DNA from: Terrimonas sp937888905
Lineage (GTDB): Bacteria > Bacteroidota > Bacteroidia > Chitinophagales > Chitinophagaceae
Reading direction: 5' to 3'
DNA length: 64,000 nt
NCBI GenBank assembly: GCA_937888905.1
Contig: CALATA010000014.1
Coordinates: 186,001 to 250,000 of the forward strand
The position numbers and the translations under genes were made by a program. Positions 25,866 through 35,085 of the stretch are shown here, one piece after another; position 1 is the first letter of the stretch, and each line of letters opens with the position of its first letter. The notes beneath the pieces are model-generated. The model was not told the DNA's origin and ran no database searches. It was given only the letters and a program-made list of their open reading frames with translations.

Positions 25866-27057
25866 ACTGACCGGAGCGGCGATCTTATCATTAGTAATAG
25901 TAAGCGCCTGTAAAAAAAGTGGGGGAGACAATGCACCCGATCCGCATCCCAACCTCACGGTAGAAGACGTGACTTTATTTGAAGGCAATGGCGGCACAAC
26001 AACCTTTAATATACAGGTGACACTTGATCGCGAACCTAAGAACGCTGTAACCGTGAAATATGCCACTGCAGACGGCACCGCCAAAGCGGGAGAGGACTAC
26101 ACGGCTTTGAACGGCACCCTGCAATTTGCTGCGGGAGAACGGAGCAAAAACATTGCGCTGACCGTAGTAGCCGATGATATCAAAGAAGGCGACGACATGC
26201 TGACGGTAACACTGAGCGATCCGTCGAATGTAGTGCTGGTAAGAGCGCAGGCCACCGTGACGATAAAAAATGACGACACCAAAGTACCGTTTAACAATAA
26301 CGGTTACGATGCACCCACGAGTTATGCAGGCTTTACGCTGGCATGGTCCAATGAATTTAATACGGGTGCACTCGATGCTACGGCCTGGAGCAACCAGAAT
26401 GGCGATGGCTGCCCATCGATGTGCGGATGGGGAAACAACGAACTGGAATACTATACGGATCGCCCGCAGAACCTGTTCTTCCAGGATGGTAAGCTGATCA
26501 TTGAAGCGGCGAAAGAGCAATATGGCGTACGATCATATACATCATCAAAGATCATTACCTCGGGTAAAAAAATGTTCAAATTCGGCCGCATCGACATACG
26601 CGCGAAATTGCCGAAGGGGAAAGGCATCTGGCCGGCGTTCTGGATGATGCCGCAGGCGAGTGTATACGGAGGCTGGCCCACAAGCGGCGAAATAGATATC
26701 ATGGAAATGGTGGGGCATGAGCCGAACCGTACGCATGGAACGATCCACTACGGTCCCGGCCCGGCGAGCACGCAAATCTCACGCAGCACGACCTTGTCAA
26801 CCGGCACACTGGCGGATGAATTTCATGTATACTCGCTGGAATGGAAGCAGGACCAGATCAAATGGTATTTGGACGGGAATTTGTTCTCTACGGTAAACAA
26901 AGCCGATCTGAATGGGGTGTTGTATCCGTTCAACGAAGAATTCTTTTTGATCTTTAACCTGGCGGTGGGTGGCAACTGGCCCGGTTCACCGGATGCGAAT
27001 ACTTATTTTCCGCAGTGGTTGATTGTGGATTATGTAAGGTATTATCAGGGGGTGTAG
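25846..27057 (+). CDS. GH16 glucanase lipoprotein with N-terminal Calx-beta domain
   Basis: 403 residues. Lipobox VSAC (cysteine 22) after MYAYINKLTGAAILSLVI, so it is a lipoprotein, probably at the cell surface. Residues about 38-142 are a Calx-beta domain (VTLFEGNGGTTTFNIQVTL, ATADGTAKAGEDYTA); about 160-400 are GH16 with catalytic E282-I-D284-I-M-E287 and WPAFWMMP. The start lies inside the 3' end of the preceding GH16 gene (20-nt overlap, other frame), which suggests coupled translation. Surface GH16 enzymes with this layout make the first cuts in beta-glucan, feeding SusC/SusD. Its stop is 2 nt from the stop of the convergent KAP gene. Confidence 0.93.
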   Translation: MYAYINKLTGAAILSLVIVSACKKSGGDNAPDPHPNLTVEDVTLFEGNGGTTTFNIQVTLDREPKNAVTVKYATADGTAKAGEDYTALNGTLQFAAGERSKNIALTVVADDIKEGDDMLTVTLSDPSNVVLVRAQATVTIKNDDTKVPFNNNGYDAPTSYAGFTLAWSNEFNTGALDATAWSNQNGDGCPSMCGWGNNELEYYTDRPQNLFFQDGKLIIEAAKEQYGVRSYTSSKIITSGKKMFKFGRIDIRAKLPKGKGIWPAFWMMPQASVYGGWPTSGEIDIMEMVGHEPNRTHGTIHYGPGPASTQISRSTTLSTGTLADEFHVYSLEWKQDQIKWYLDGNLFSTVNKADLNGVLYPFNEEFFLIFNLAVGGNWPGSPDANTYFPQWLIVDYVRYYQGV

Positions 27058-27059
27058 GG

Positions 27060-29192
27060 TTAATCATTGTTTGCCTTTCGTCGATGGTACAATTTTTGAA
27101 ATATACCGACAAGAGTCATGTCATCTAAACTTGTATTCGGAAAATAATCTTTGACTTCTGACTCGGACGATTTGTCGCCATACCGAGTCGAAAGTTTTTT
27201 ATGTAGTAGATCTTCGTCGAGCATAGAAGCCAACCAGGAATATTCTTTTTCAGAAAAGTTGGCCTTAATTGATGTTCTCGTTGTACCTGAGTCAACATAG
27301 AGGGTCGGAGTCATTGCTTTAAGTAAATTTAACGGGCCTTCAGGATCTTTTTCAATTTCCGAATGCAGGATTTCTTTTAAACCACAACTATCAACTTGGT
27401 TCCACCATACAAATAATCTCATTAATAAATTTTGGGCAATAACATTAAAGATACTTTTCTCTCCAATATTTTGCTTTACTCTTTCAATATATTGTTCTTT
27501 TAATATCAAAGCCTGACGGTCATCAAAAAAAGCGGACGATTCATATGCATCTTTGGGTAGTACGAACCTCCCAGTGATGTTGGAGATAAACTCTGAGCTG
27601 TTACATTCATTGATTGCTTTTTGGGCAATACCAAATGTTTCGGTGCGGTCCTGGTTGGATAGCAACGCTTCTACACATAAGGCTGCTAAATTGAGCGTGT
27701 AATTGGATACGTCAGAATCTTTCTGAAATAAGTCAGAAACTCTGCATAACCCGTAAATAAGATTTTTTCCTTGAATACCTGAAACTTTTTTTCGATGAGT
27801 AGACAGTTTCGCTAAAATGTCTTCGATTGAAAACATCGAGAGAGTTTTTCTAAAGATTATTTCGATATCATTTAAAGATATTTCCGGGTTCGAATTATTT
27901 AGGAAAATTTTGGAAAAATGTATGTCTGATATTTCACCTTTTTGAATTGAGTACGTAAAGTAGCGTTCGAAATAATATGGCGTGCATATTCTTTTGTCGA
28001 CCATTAGATTATCGTATAGATCTGGTTCGCTTGACAAAGAACTTTGTAATGATTTGCGAAAAAGAATACGATTAATATTTTTGATTACTTGAAGCTCTAC
28101 GTTGTTGAAAAGACTGGTTTTATCCTCAACCCAATTCTGAAAATTGTCATTACTGATTCTCTGTTCATTTTCACTCCAATCGTTAAGTGTGAATAAATTC
28201 ATATTATCCCTAATTAACTGATAGTATGTCGGAAGTGCGACCTTAGTTGCCTCTATCACTATAAGGTCAAGCAAATTCGCTTCTCCTTTAAGAAGCGAAG
28301 CGGATAATCGTAGACCATTACAATATCTTACTGCTTTTCTGGGATTTGAAATCAGTGGTAAAATGCAGTCTTGGAAAAGCATTTCAAACCTGCGATCATT
28401 TTCAAAATTATCTTCGAAAACTTGCTCCAAACAATCAAGTACAAAACGATGCAGATTTTTATTACTTGCTTTGGGAAGAACTAACGGTGTTTGGATTATC
28501 TTTTCAAGAAACCTATAACCTGCATCAGACGAGCTGCTTCCAAAAGCGGGAGCTAGCATTTCAGCTATTTGATCTGCGTCAAATGCTAAAAGGTAAGTTG
28601 TTCTTGGAAAATCGGCTAAAAGTTTTACAGCCTTAAACATTGCTTGCGCTTCACTCGCGTCTAGTCTATCAATGTCTTCTATGGCAACAACAATATTATG
28701 TCCAGATTTAACTATAAAATCATCAACTCTTTGCCGCGTTTCATTCAATGAAGGTTTTTTAAATAATTTAGCAAGTTTGCCTCCGGCACCGGAAAAGACA
28801 TTTATAGGAAGTCCTCCTGCATAACCAACAAGCTGGAGAGAGTCACCATATTTTTCTAAGAATCCCGCAAGCTTTTCACCCTTAGTATTCAACTGCTTCT
28901 TTAAACTGTCAGCAAATTCTCTAAGAAAAGCAAGAATGAGATGGTTGCTATCTTCAAACAGCCATGGATTGAATTTTATTTTCACAATATTTTCAGGTAG
29001 GCAATCTAAAACCATATTTAATACTGATGACTTACCTTCCCCCCACTTAGCATTGATTCCAACAACGTGGGATTCAGAAGTATTTTCAATACAGTAGTTC
29101 GCTAATCGTATAGCGAACTCGGTCCGGTCAAAACGATCCTCTTTAATTGAAGTAATTGGTTTATCAAGTTGAAACTTAGTTTCTGTTGGCAT
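27060..29192 (-). CDS. KAP-family P-loop NTPase
   Basis: 710 residues. The Walker A motif is GINAKWGEGKSS (45-56), followed by KIKFNPWLFED, a KAP hallmark, and Walker B IEDIDRLD (171-178). A short Gly-rich hydrophobic stretch (about 121-136) stands where many KAP proteins carry membrane helices. The C-terminal 400 residues are helical and not recognised. Family members include F-plasmid PifA, which excludes phage T7, so a defence role is possible but unproven. The gene is visibly more AT-rich than its neighbours, is alone, and lies between a GH16 stop (2 nt away) and a decayed tRNA-Val region, all of which suggest horizontal gain. Confidence 0.85.
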   Translation of the reverse strand: MPTETKFQLDKPITSIKEDRFDRTEFAIRLANYCIENTSESHVVGINAKWGEGKSSVLNMVLDCLPENIVKIKFNPWLFEDSNHLILAFLREFADSLKKQLNTKGEKLAGFLEKYGDSLQLVGYAGGLPINVFSGAGGKLAKLFKKPSLNETRQRVDDFIVKSGHNIVVAIEDIDRLDASEAQAMFKAVKLLADFPRTTYLLAFDADQIAEMLAPAFGSSSSDAGYRFLEKIIQTPLVLPKASNKNLHRFVLDCLEQVFEDNFENDRRFEMLFQDCILPLISNPRKAVRYCNGLRLSASLLKGEANLLDLIVIEATKVALPTYYQLIRDNMNLFTLNDWSENEQRISNDNFQNWVEDKTSLFNNVELQVIKNINRILFRKSLQSSLSSEPDLYDNLMVDKRICTPYYFERYFTYSIQKGEISDIHFSKIFLNNSNPEISLNDIEIIFRKTLSMFSIEDILAKLSTHRKKVSGIQGKNLIYGLCRVSDLFQKDSDVSNYTLNLAALCVEALLSNQDRTETFGIAQKAINECNSSEFISNITGRFVLPKDAYESSAFFDDRQALILKEQYIERVKQNIGEKSIFNVIAQNLLMRLFVWWNQVDSCGLKEILHSEIEKDPEGPLNLLKAMTPTLYVDSGTTRTSIKANFSEKEYSWLASMLDEDLLHKKLSTRYGDKSSESEVKDYFPNTSLDDMTLVGIFQKLYHRRKANND

Positions 29193-29488
29193 GTTTCTTT
29201 GATTGTACTAACGCTGTCGGCTAAAGAGTTTTTTACTTACTAGCTAAGCGCAAGGCTTTGTAGATTTGTAAAATACTACTTAGTCTGAATATTACAAGTG
29301 AGGATATAAAAGTGCAGTGGTTAATTCACAATAATCAGGATGCCGACTTCAACGAACTTTCACAATTAAGATTCCGCCTTGCCATGAAGGCTTTTTATTA
29401 CGAGAATTAGCTCTCCAGGTCTCCAATTGAATTACCGGCTTTCACATGCAACAACAAACCTCCATCTTACTGTGAAGGTTTCTTATTC
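29193..29488. other. Non-coding stretch upstream of KAP gene
   Basis: Together with 29489-29675 this makes a 483-bp gap without a gene. No TAnnTTTG box is evident for the KAP gene. Two weak stem-loops (GCCTT-catggc-AAGGC type at about 29370-29395, and AAACCT/AGGTTT at about 29457-29482) look like degraded terminators on the minus strand, the second in the place expected behind the tRNA pseudogene. Confidence 0.4.
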
Positions 29489-29632
29489 GTGGGAGTTGAC
29501 ACCCGAATAATCGGGTCCGAAGTCTCGGACCGAAGCCTCGGAATCGTCCCGAAGTGTCGGGATGCCGATCCGCTAGAGCGGGACACGCCCTCTGCTTGTA
29601 AGGCAGATTCCGCCTTGGAGGATAAACTTCCT
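29489..29632 (-). pseudogene. Decayed tRNA-Val copy interrupted by a palindromic insertion
   Basis: Positions 29489-29500 repeat the 12 bases at the 3' end of the intact tRNA-Val (29675-29686). Positions 29588-29608 repeat its anticodon arm over 21 bases (29703-29723), including TTGTAA of the loop. 29618-29632 resembles its 5' end with several mismatches. In the intact gene the two blocks are 16 nt apart; here 87 nt separate them, and the extra sequence is a run of mini-hairpins. The tRNA cannot be functional. Confidence 0.75.
29501..29581. repeat. Tandem CCGA-N4-TCGG mini-hairpins inserted in the tRNA remnant
   Basis: Consecutive stem-loops are ACCCGA/TCGGGT (29501-29516), TCCGA/TCGGA (29516-29529), CCGA/TCGG (29530-29541), CCCGA/TCGGG (29548-29561) and CCGC/GCGG (29570-29581), each with a 4-nt loop. 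The same unit forms the hairpin at 14327-14355. It looks like a small palindromic (REP/MITE-like) repeat; no transposase is nearby. Confidence 0.65.
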
Positions 29633-29638
29633 ATAACG

Positions 29639-29666
29639 AAAAAAGCATCAACCTAAGTTGATGCTT
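29639..29666 (-). terminator. Intrinsic terminator of tRNA-Val(UAC)
   Basis: AAGCATCAAC (29643-29652) pairs with GTTGATGCTT (29657-29666) with loop CTAA. On the minus strand the stem is followed by a run of six T. It starts 9 nt after the tRNA 3' end. Confidence 0.85.
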
Positions 29667-29675
29667 TCTATCCTG

Positions 29676-29750
29676 TGGGAGTTGACGGGCTCGAACCGCC
29701 GACCCTCTGCTTGTAAGGCAGATGCTCTGAACCAACTGAGCTAAACTCCC
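29676..29750 (-). tRNA. tRNA-Val (anticodon UAC)
   Basis: 75 nt cloverleaf: acceptor GGGAGTT/AACTCCC, D-arm TAGCTCAGTTGGTTCAGAGC, anticodon stem TCTGC/GCAGA with loop CTTACAA (anticodon TAC), T-arm GGCGGTTCGAGCCC. Discriminator A; CCA is not encoded. It has its own promoter and terminator and a broken duplicate downstream. Confidence 0.95.
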
Positions 29751-29768
29751 TTTTCCGTTTCGGGAGTG

Positions 29769-29799
29769 CAAAGATAAGCCCGCGTTTCTTTCTGCCAAA
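29769..29799 (-). promoter_or_regulatory. Promoter of tRNA-Val(UAC)
   Basis: On the minus strand TTTG (29799-29796), 19 bases, then TATCTTTG (29776-29769): a full Bacteroidota -33/-7 pair. The tRNA begins 18 nt further. Confidence 0.75.
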
Positions 29800-29836
29800 T
29801 TTTTTCGTGCTTTTTTCTGAACTTTTCTCTACTAAT

Positions 29837-30835
29837 CTATTGCCGCACAATCGTCAACCGTACACTCTCACCCGTCTTTTTATGATCCAGCTTCAACACA
29901 TACGTGCCCCTGGCCAGTCCGCCTACATTCACTGCCGCACTGTTCAACTGTCCCTGGCGTAAAGTCATGCCCGCAATGCTGATTACCGAATACACGTATT
30001 GCTGCGGATCGGTCAGTCCTCTTAACTGGCACAGATCGCCGGTCAACGGTACCGGGTAGGCTACAATTTTATTCGACTGCGCCGCCACATTTACGGTACG
30101 CGTTTCGGAATAACTGGTACTGTTATTTTCCGAAGTCTGGCGCAAGCGGTAATAGTTATCGCCTGACAATGGCTGTGCATCGGTATAGGTATAGGAGAGA
30201 AGCGTATTGGAATTGCCCGCGCCATTGATCACCTGCAGGTCCTGCCAGGTCTGGCCATCTGCGGATCTTTCTACCGTAAAGGATTTATTTGCTGTTTCGC
30301 TGGCCGTAGTCCAGCGCAACGCCACGCCGCTGCCCACTGCTGTTGCCGTAAAAGCCGTGAGCTTTACGGGTAGTACTGCAATTATTGGCACCGTCACCGT
30401 CTGGTCGGGGATGCCCGGCCCGTGCACTTTTACACGCACGGTATTGCACCGCAACGAATTCACCGAGGCCGAGGCGCAGTCCGATTGGCCCCGCCATTGA
30501 TTGGACGTTGACACGGTATAGCCCAATCCCCCGTTATTGGGCAGATCAAAAAAGTGATTGGCGCCACCTGTACAACCTACCGTACCCTGCAACGTATAAA
30601 GACTACCGGGGATGTTAACCCCCGAAAAGGAAACATTGTACGCCAGGCCGAGATTGTAATTGAAACCGTACGGACAGGAATTAGTACTGGGAAGGATGGT
30701 GACAGGTACCACGGAGATGCTTACAGCATAACCGGTATTGGACTGAACCAGCACCTGGGATTTGCCCCGGAAAGGGGATAAAAATGCAGTCGATAACAAG
30801 ACGCTTACGAGCGTCCGGGTAAACAGATTTCGCAT
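29837..30835 (-). CDS. Exported protein with T9SS type A sorting domain
   Basis: 332 residues: signal peptide (MRNLFTRTLVSVLLSTAFLS), a Cys-containing N-terminal domain of unknown function (about 30-150), a fibronectin-III-like segment (LPVKLTAFTATAVGSGVALR ... YYRLRQT), and a C-terminal type A sorting domain (IVAYPVPLTGDLCQL ... ARGTYVLKLDHKKTGESVRL). The type IX secretion system recognises this C-terminal signal and exports the protein to the cell surface or medium. The LPVKLTAFTA join with the T-rich linker is common in Chitinophagaceae surface proteins. Function of the N-terminal part is unknown. Confidence 0.85.
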   Translation of the reverse strand: MRNLFTRTLVSVLLSTAFLSPFRGKSQVLVQSNTGYAVSISVVPVTILPSTNSCPYGFNYNLGLAYNVSFSGVNIPGSLYTLQGTVGCTGGANHFFDLPNNGGLGYTVSTSNQWRGQSDCASASVNSLRCNTVRVKVHGPGIPDQTVTVPIIAVLPVKLTAFTATAVGSGVALRWTTASETANKSFTVERSADGQTWQDLQVINGAGNSNTLLSYTYTDAQPLSGDNYYRLRQTSENNSTSYSETRTVNVAAQSNKIVAYPVPLTGDLCQLRGLTDPQQYVYSVISIAGMTLRQGQLNSAAVNVGGLARGTYVLKLDHKKTGESVRLTIVRQ

Positions 30836-30960
30836 TTTGCAGAGGATTGGATGAGCCGTAAAAATGGGGTAAACTTTTAAGAATTCTAAGTTTTTACACC
30901 TATTTTAAACGTATACACCTATTTTGTTGACATATGTCAAACCTCTGGCAACTAATTGTT

Positions 30961-33900
30961 TTACCTTATTAATACGAAAGTTCCTTTCCGGTCTACCATT
31001 CCGCAGGCAGTCTGAGCTCTTATCTGGTACACATATACACCTGCCGGTTGGTCGATACTCTTAAATTTGCCATCCCAGCATCCTGTTGGCTGGCTGGTAT
31101 GGAAGACACGCTGCCCCCACCGGTTATAAACCGAGAAATCTACTTTTTGCAACATACCCCAATAGCTTAATCCATAACAATCATTCAGTCCGTCGTGGTT
31201 GGGCGTAAAGGCCGTCGGCATCAGGCTGAGGCTCGGATTGATGGGGGCAAATGCCAGTTGTACTGAAGCTGTGTCGCTGCATCCATTAATATCTATTCCT
31301 TTTACCACATATTGCACGGCACCACCTGGCGTCGCAAAGGGTTGGGCTATGCGCGGATTGCTGAGGCCGGTTGCCGGTGTCCACACATAACTGATGCCAC
31401 CTGATGCAGAAAGCTGGCTCGATATGGTAGAGCAATCCAGGTCGTTCGATTTCGAGGCACTTATCCTCGGTAGCTGGTTGACATTTATAGTAGTATTGAG
31501 CGTTTCCTGGTATTGGCAGGTTGTTTCGGTTATCCTTACCGTATAGGTTGTTGTTTGAGTGGGGTAGGCACGTGGGTTGCCGATGCTGGCAGAAGACAGG
31601 CTTGTGGCGGGTAACCAGTCGTATACATCACCGCCTGTCGCGAGCAATTGCACCGTATCTTTTGCACAAATGATCTGGTTGGCGGATACGGTAAACACAG
31701 GCCTTGTCCGTACGGTTACCAGCACCGAATCTTTTTCGCTGCATCCGTTCTGATCCGTCACTTCCACCACATAGCGGGTGGTAGCAGCCGGGGTAGCGAC
31801 AGGTTGTGGACCCGAAGACGTGCTCAGGGTCGAAGAAGGTGTCCATTGATATTGTACACCGCCGCCAGCTTCAAGTTGTGTACTGGCGCCGGGGCAGATG
31901 CTCAGGTCGTCTGATATGGTCACTACGGGTATGGGGTTTACCACCAGCGTCACCTGGTCGGTTGCGCGGCAACCGCGTGCAGTAGTGCCGGTTACGGTAT
32001 AGGTGGTTGTGGCTAATGGATTGGCAACAGGAGTGGCGGACGCCGGATTATCGAGGTCGGTAGCGGGCGTCCATACATAGGTCTGCGCACCTGATGCCAG
32101 CAGCGTTGTTTGCTGCCCTGCGCAGAGTGGCGCAGGAACGGCTGCCGTTATCTGCGGTGTTTCTGTTAATACAACTACAGAGTCGCGCTGCAGTTGATAA
32201 GGCGCAAACAGCAGGTCGTCCATTGCAAAATCATTACCACCGGCAGTTGTATTGTTGTTGACGATCGCTAGATCAAGTGTGGTGAGATCACCGGAATTCC
32301 AGGTAATAAAATGTTGCTGCCACTGGCACACGGCAGCAGAGGCTGTAAAATCATGTACCGGTTTGCCGTTAATCCACAACTGCAGTTGTGCCGGATTAAG
32401 CGAACGGGTTGATTGCAACCAGGTGCCAAATACATAATTGGTCTCCGGCGTCACCGTCACTGTTTGTTTCCAGATGGCTTTGGGCAAGTTGCCGCCATTG
32501 ACGATCATCATTTGCCCGGTACCGGAAGTATGGTCTGTACAGGTTACACCGGTTGACCAGACCCCCGGATTGTTGGTAATGTTGTATTGGTCTTGTCCGC
32601 CGTCAGTGGCGGTTAGTGAATAATCCGAAGTGAATCCGGTATTGCCCTGGCTGAAGTCTCCATTCGCAAGCAGGTTGTTACCCGGAACCAATGCGGTTAC
32701 ATAATATGTAATATTGGAGGTAGTATTGGTAACAGGATTGGCGGTTTGTGTTCCGGTGAGTGAGGTGGCCGGTGTCCAGCAATAACTTAATGCCCCCGTG
32801 GCGCGGATGGTGGTGGGTACCCCGGCACAGATGGTGGTATCCTGTGTGGTGACCAGTGTATTTACATCGGTTAGGTCGACCCGGATCGATTTAACTACCG
32901 TGTCTCGACACCCTTCCGTTCTTCCCCGGAATGTGATATCGTATGTGCCCGCTGCCGGAAAGTTGTAAGAAGGGGTCAGCGTGAGCACTGGCGTGTTGCC
33001 CGTGCCGAATACCCATTCCGGATCTGTCACCAGCGAAGAGGTTGGTCTGAAGTTCATGGACAATGGTTGACATACGTCCGGTATGCTGACGAAATCGGCA
33101 GAAGTGTTTACCACATTTATTTTCACAAAGGCAGAATCGACACAGCCTTCCGCCGTCGTAATGAGCACTCTGTATTCCGTTGTATCATCCGGTGATGCTT
33201 TGGGATTGGCAATATTGGTATGGCTGAGCCCCGTAGCGGGGGACCATTCGTAGGACACACCGCCAACGGCACTTAACTGCACAGAATCACCCCTGCATAC
33301 CTGTAGCTGAGATTTCTGCACATTCCCTGCCTTAAAGTCGGAAAAATAGCCGTACCGGCAACCCGTAGTGAGCGAGGGTGTAGCGCCATTAAGAAAACCC
33401 AACTGAAACTTTCCGGATGAATTTTCGATGCGGCTGGCAACACCTACCGGCATATTACTGTTCATATATTTTTTGCAATACACATAAGCGCCACCTGTGC
33501 CTGGCACCGGTGTAAAATCACCGGTATTGATCACACCGGCCACACCATTAAACGTAAATGCGCCCTGGTTGCCATTTTTTGTTACAATGAATAGTAAAGC
33601 ATATTCATTCACACTCCGGAATACCGACACTTTTGTGGAGCCGGTACATTCCAGTTTGGGAATAACGGCTGAACTCACCTCGCAGTTGACACCGGTATAA
33701 TGCATCACTGCCGACTTTTTAGTGGTACGGATATAGGTAGATACCTCACTTCTCAGATCGAATTCAAAAGATTGAGCCTTGTTGAGCGTGGTTACCGGTG
33801 TGGCATTTCCATCACGGAACACCTCGGTACCATCTTCCGATGCGGTCACCACCACTTTATCACGTACAAAAAGATCGCCTCTGCCAATCACAAATTCGTG

Positions 33901-34689
33901 TCCCCAGATATTAACAGGGATCAACTGGTCGCCTGCCAGGTCGGCGCAAGGGCCATCCGAGAAAAGCAGGTCTTCTTTGGCAGTAACGGCGATCAGCTTG
34001 GTGGCTGTGATGGTACTTCCGTCGAGCATATTGAGGCCGTTACGATACAGAGCCTGATTGGAAAAAGATTGGCCTTTATTCAACGAAATGGTAAAAGGTT
34101 GCCCGGCAAGTCGCCCCCCCAGCATCGGCTTGCTGGGCGTGATCGTTACCTGGGTATTATTTTCTGTAGCCACGATATCGAAACCGGTGCGGGCATTCGG
34201 AAAGCGGATGGTATCGACCGCCCAGGTTTTTTGCGCGCTCACTATGAAGTTGGTTCCCAGTGCATTTTTTCCTTTCAACGAAAAAAGTTCGGGATTGCAA
34301 TTGCACGATTGCGCCATTACTTCGTAATAAATAAAAATATCTTCAGTAGAGGTGATCAGCAGGCCTTTATTGGCGACTACGTTAGGCGTAACGTTCTCGA
34401 TCTGGTTGATCCAGGCGGTGAGGTCCACTGTGGTACTGGTATTGGCCGGTACTGTAACGGAAATAGGGGTGAAAGCGGTGTTCGCCGGCATGGCAATGGT
34501 GACGGTTGCCGTGTTCTCTGAGGCGGTCATGCGCAGCAGGATCGGCCGGTCATAACGTCCGTAAGTAGGATCATTGATCTCGCTGACTTCCGGTGCGGCA
34601 AACCAGAATTCTGTATCGCGTTGGGCATTGGAGGTGTATCCGCACAGTAAAAGTACTGCGCAAAGCAGCAGGTTCGGTAATAACTTCAT
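30961..34689 (-). CDS. Large T9SS-exported protein: IgGFc-binding-like N-terminus, Ig-like repeats, gliding-motility C-terminal domain
   Basis: 1242 residues with leader MKLLPNLLLCAVLLLCGYTSNAQ. The first 400 residues (TEFWFAAPEVSEINDPTYGR onward) resemble the IgGFc-binding/concanavalin-type N-terminal domain common in Bacteroidota adhesins. PKD-like (about 530-600) and repeated modules follow, each with a YxWxPATxL ... NPxAxPxxTTxYxV pattern; at least six can be counted. The end (PTAFTPNHDGLNDCYG ... YNRWGQRVFH ... DQPAGVYVYQI) is the gliding-motility-associated type B sorting domain. It is probably a surface or extracellular adhesin. Paralogous in secretion route to the type A protein 125 bp downstream. 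Confidence 0.88.
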   Translation of the reverse strand: MKLLPNLLLCAVLLLCGYTSNAQRDTEFWFAAPEVSEINDPTYGRYDRPILLRMTASENTATVTIAMPANTAFTPISVTVPANTSTTVDLTAWINQIENVTPNVVANKGLLITSTEDIFIYYEVMAQSCNCNPELFSLKGKNALGTNFIVSAQKTWAVDTIRFPNARTGFDIVATENNTQVTITPSKPMLGGRLAGQPFTISLNKGQSFSNQALYRNGLNMLDGSTITATKLIAVTAKEDLLFSDGPCADLAGDQLIPVNIWGHEFVIGRGDLFVRDKVVVTASEDGTEVFRDGNATPVTTLNKAQSFEFDLRSEVSTYIRTTKKSAVMHYTGVNCEVSSAVIPKLECTGSTKVSVFRSVNEYALLFIVTKNGNQGAFTFNGVAGVINTGDFTPVPGTGGAYVYCKKYMNSNMPVGVASRIENSSGKFQLGFLNGATPSLTTGCRYGYFSDFKAGNVQKSQLQVCRGDSVQLSAVGGVSYEWSPATGLSHTNIANPKASPDDTTEYRVLITTAEGCVDSAFVKINVVNTSADFVSIPDVCQPLSMNFRPTSSLVTDPEWVFGTGNTPVLTLTPSYNFPAAGTYDITFRGRTEGCRDTVVKSIRVDLTDVNTLVTTQDTTICAGVPTTIRATGALSYCWTPATSLTGTQTANPVTNTTSNITYYVTALVPGNNLLANGDFSQGNTGFTSDYSLTATDGGQDQYNITNNPGVWSTGVTCTDHTSGTGQMMIVNGGNLPKAIWKQTVTVTPETNYVFGTWLQSTRSLNPAQLQLWINGKPVHDFTASAAVCQWQQHFITWNSGDLTTLDLAIVNNNTTAGGNDFAMDDLLFAPYQLQRDSVVVLTETPQITAAVPAPLCAGQQTTLLASGAQTYVWTPATDLDNPASATPVANPLATTTYTVTGTTARGCRATDQVTLVVNPIPVVTISDDLSICPGASTQLEAGGGVQYQWTPSSTLSTSSGPQPVATPAATTRYVVEVTDQNGCSEKDSVLVTVRTRPVFTVSANQIICAKDTVQLLATGGDVYDWLPATSLSSASIGNPRAYPTQTTTYTVRITETTCQYQETLNTTINVNQLPRISASKSNDLDCSTISSQLSASGGISYVWTPATGLSNPRIAQPFATPGGAVQYVVKGIDINGCSDTASVQLAFAPINPSLSLMPTAFTPNHDGLNDCYGLSYWGMLQKVDFSVYNRWGQRVFHTSQPTGCWDGKFKSIDQPAGVYVYQIRAQTACGMVDRKGTFVLIR

Positions 34690-34714
34690 CAGGTGGTGGC
34701 TTGATTTGGCAACG

Positions 34715-34722
34715 CAAAAATA
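34715..34722 (-). promoter_or_regulatory. -7 box for the T9SS type B protein gene
   Basis: TATTTTTG on the minus strand, 25 nt before the ATG at 34689, inside the 63-bp gap from the upstream small gene. It suggests the two genes are not only co-transcribed. Confidence 0.45.
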
Positions 34723-34752
34723 GCAAAAAAGCCTGAAGAAAGCGGACGCAGC

Positions 34753-35043
34753 CTAGTTTGGCTGTACCGCCGGCAGACGGTAATGCTGACCGTCCCAGAC
34801 AAACAATTCATAGATCTGGTACGACCAGTAACGGGCGAGGGGGCTTTTCTCCAATATTTTCTCCACTTCCGCCGCATCCTCGGCGTTCAGGGTGATCCAT
34901 ACCTGCTGGGAGTCAATGCTCACAACATATTGATCAATGATTTCCTTGTTGATCAGGAAATTGATATACGTGCGGTGTGGGGGAATGAGCTCGTTGAAAT
35001 CTTCGCCCATTTCGAATGATATGGTGACCTGGTATTTTTTCAT
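34753..35043 (-). CDS. Small YciI / muconolactone-isomerase-like protein (dimeric alpha-beta barrel fold)
   Basis: 96 residues without leader. The beta-alpha-beta pattern MKKYQVTISFEMGEDFNELI / PPHRTYINFLINKEIIDQY / VVSIDSQQVWITLNAEDAAE / VEKILEKSPLARYWSYQIYEL is that of ferredoxin-like dimeric alpha-beta barrel proteins such as YciI and muconolactone isomerase. The PxHRxY motif near residue 22 would lie at the active-site cleft. Actual substrate is unknown. The gene stands alone between the T9SS type B gene and the tRNA-Val(GAC) terminator. Confidence 0.6.
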   Translation of the reverse strand: MKKYQVTISFEMGEDFNELIPPHRTYINFLINKEIIDQYVVSIDSQQVWITLNAEDAAEVEKILEKSPLARYWSYQIYELFVWDGQHYRLPAVQPN

Positions 35044-35085
35044 CTCTTTCTAAAAGACAAATTGGCGTCCGAAAAGTTGCATGAA

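Noticed and set aside
29340..29450. A third tRNA-like copy (GAGAATTAGCTC stretch)
   Set aside because: Resemblance is limited to about 12 bases and no acceptor or anticodon arm can be folded.
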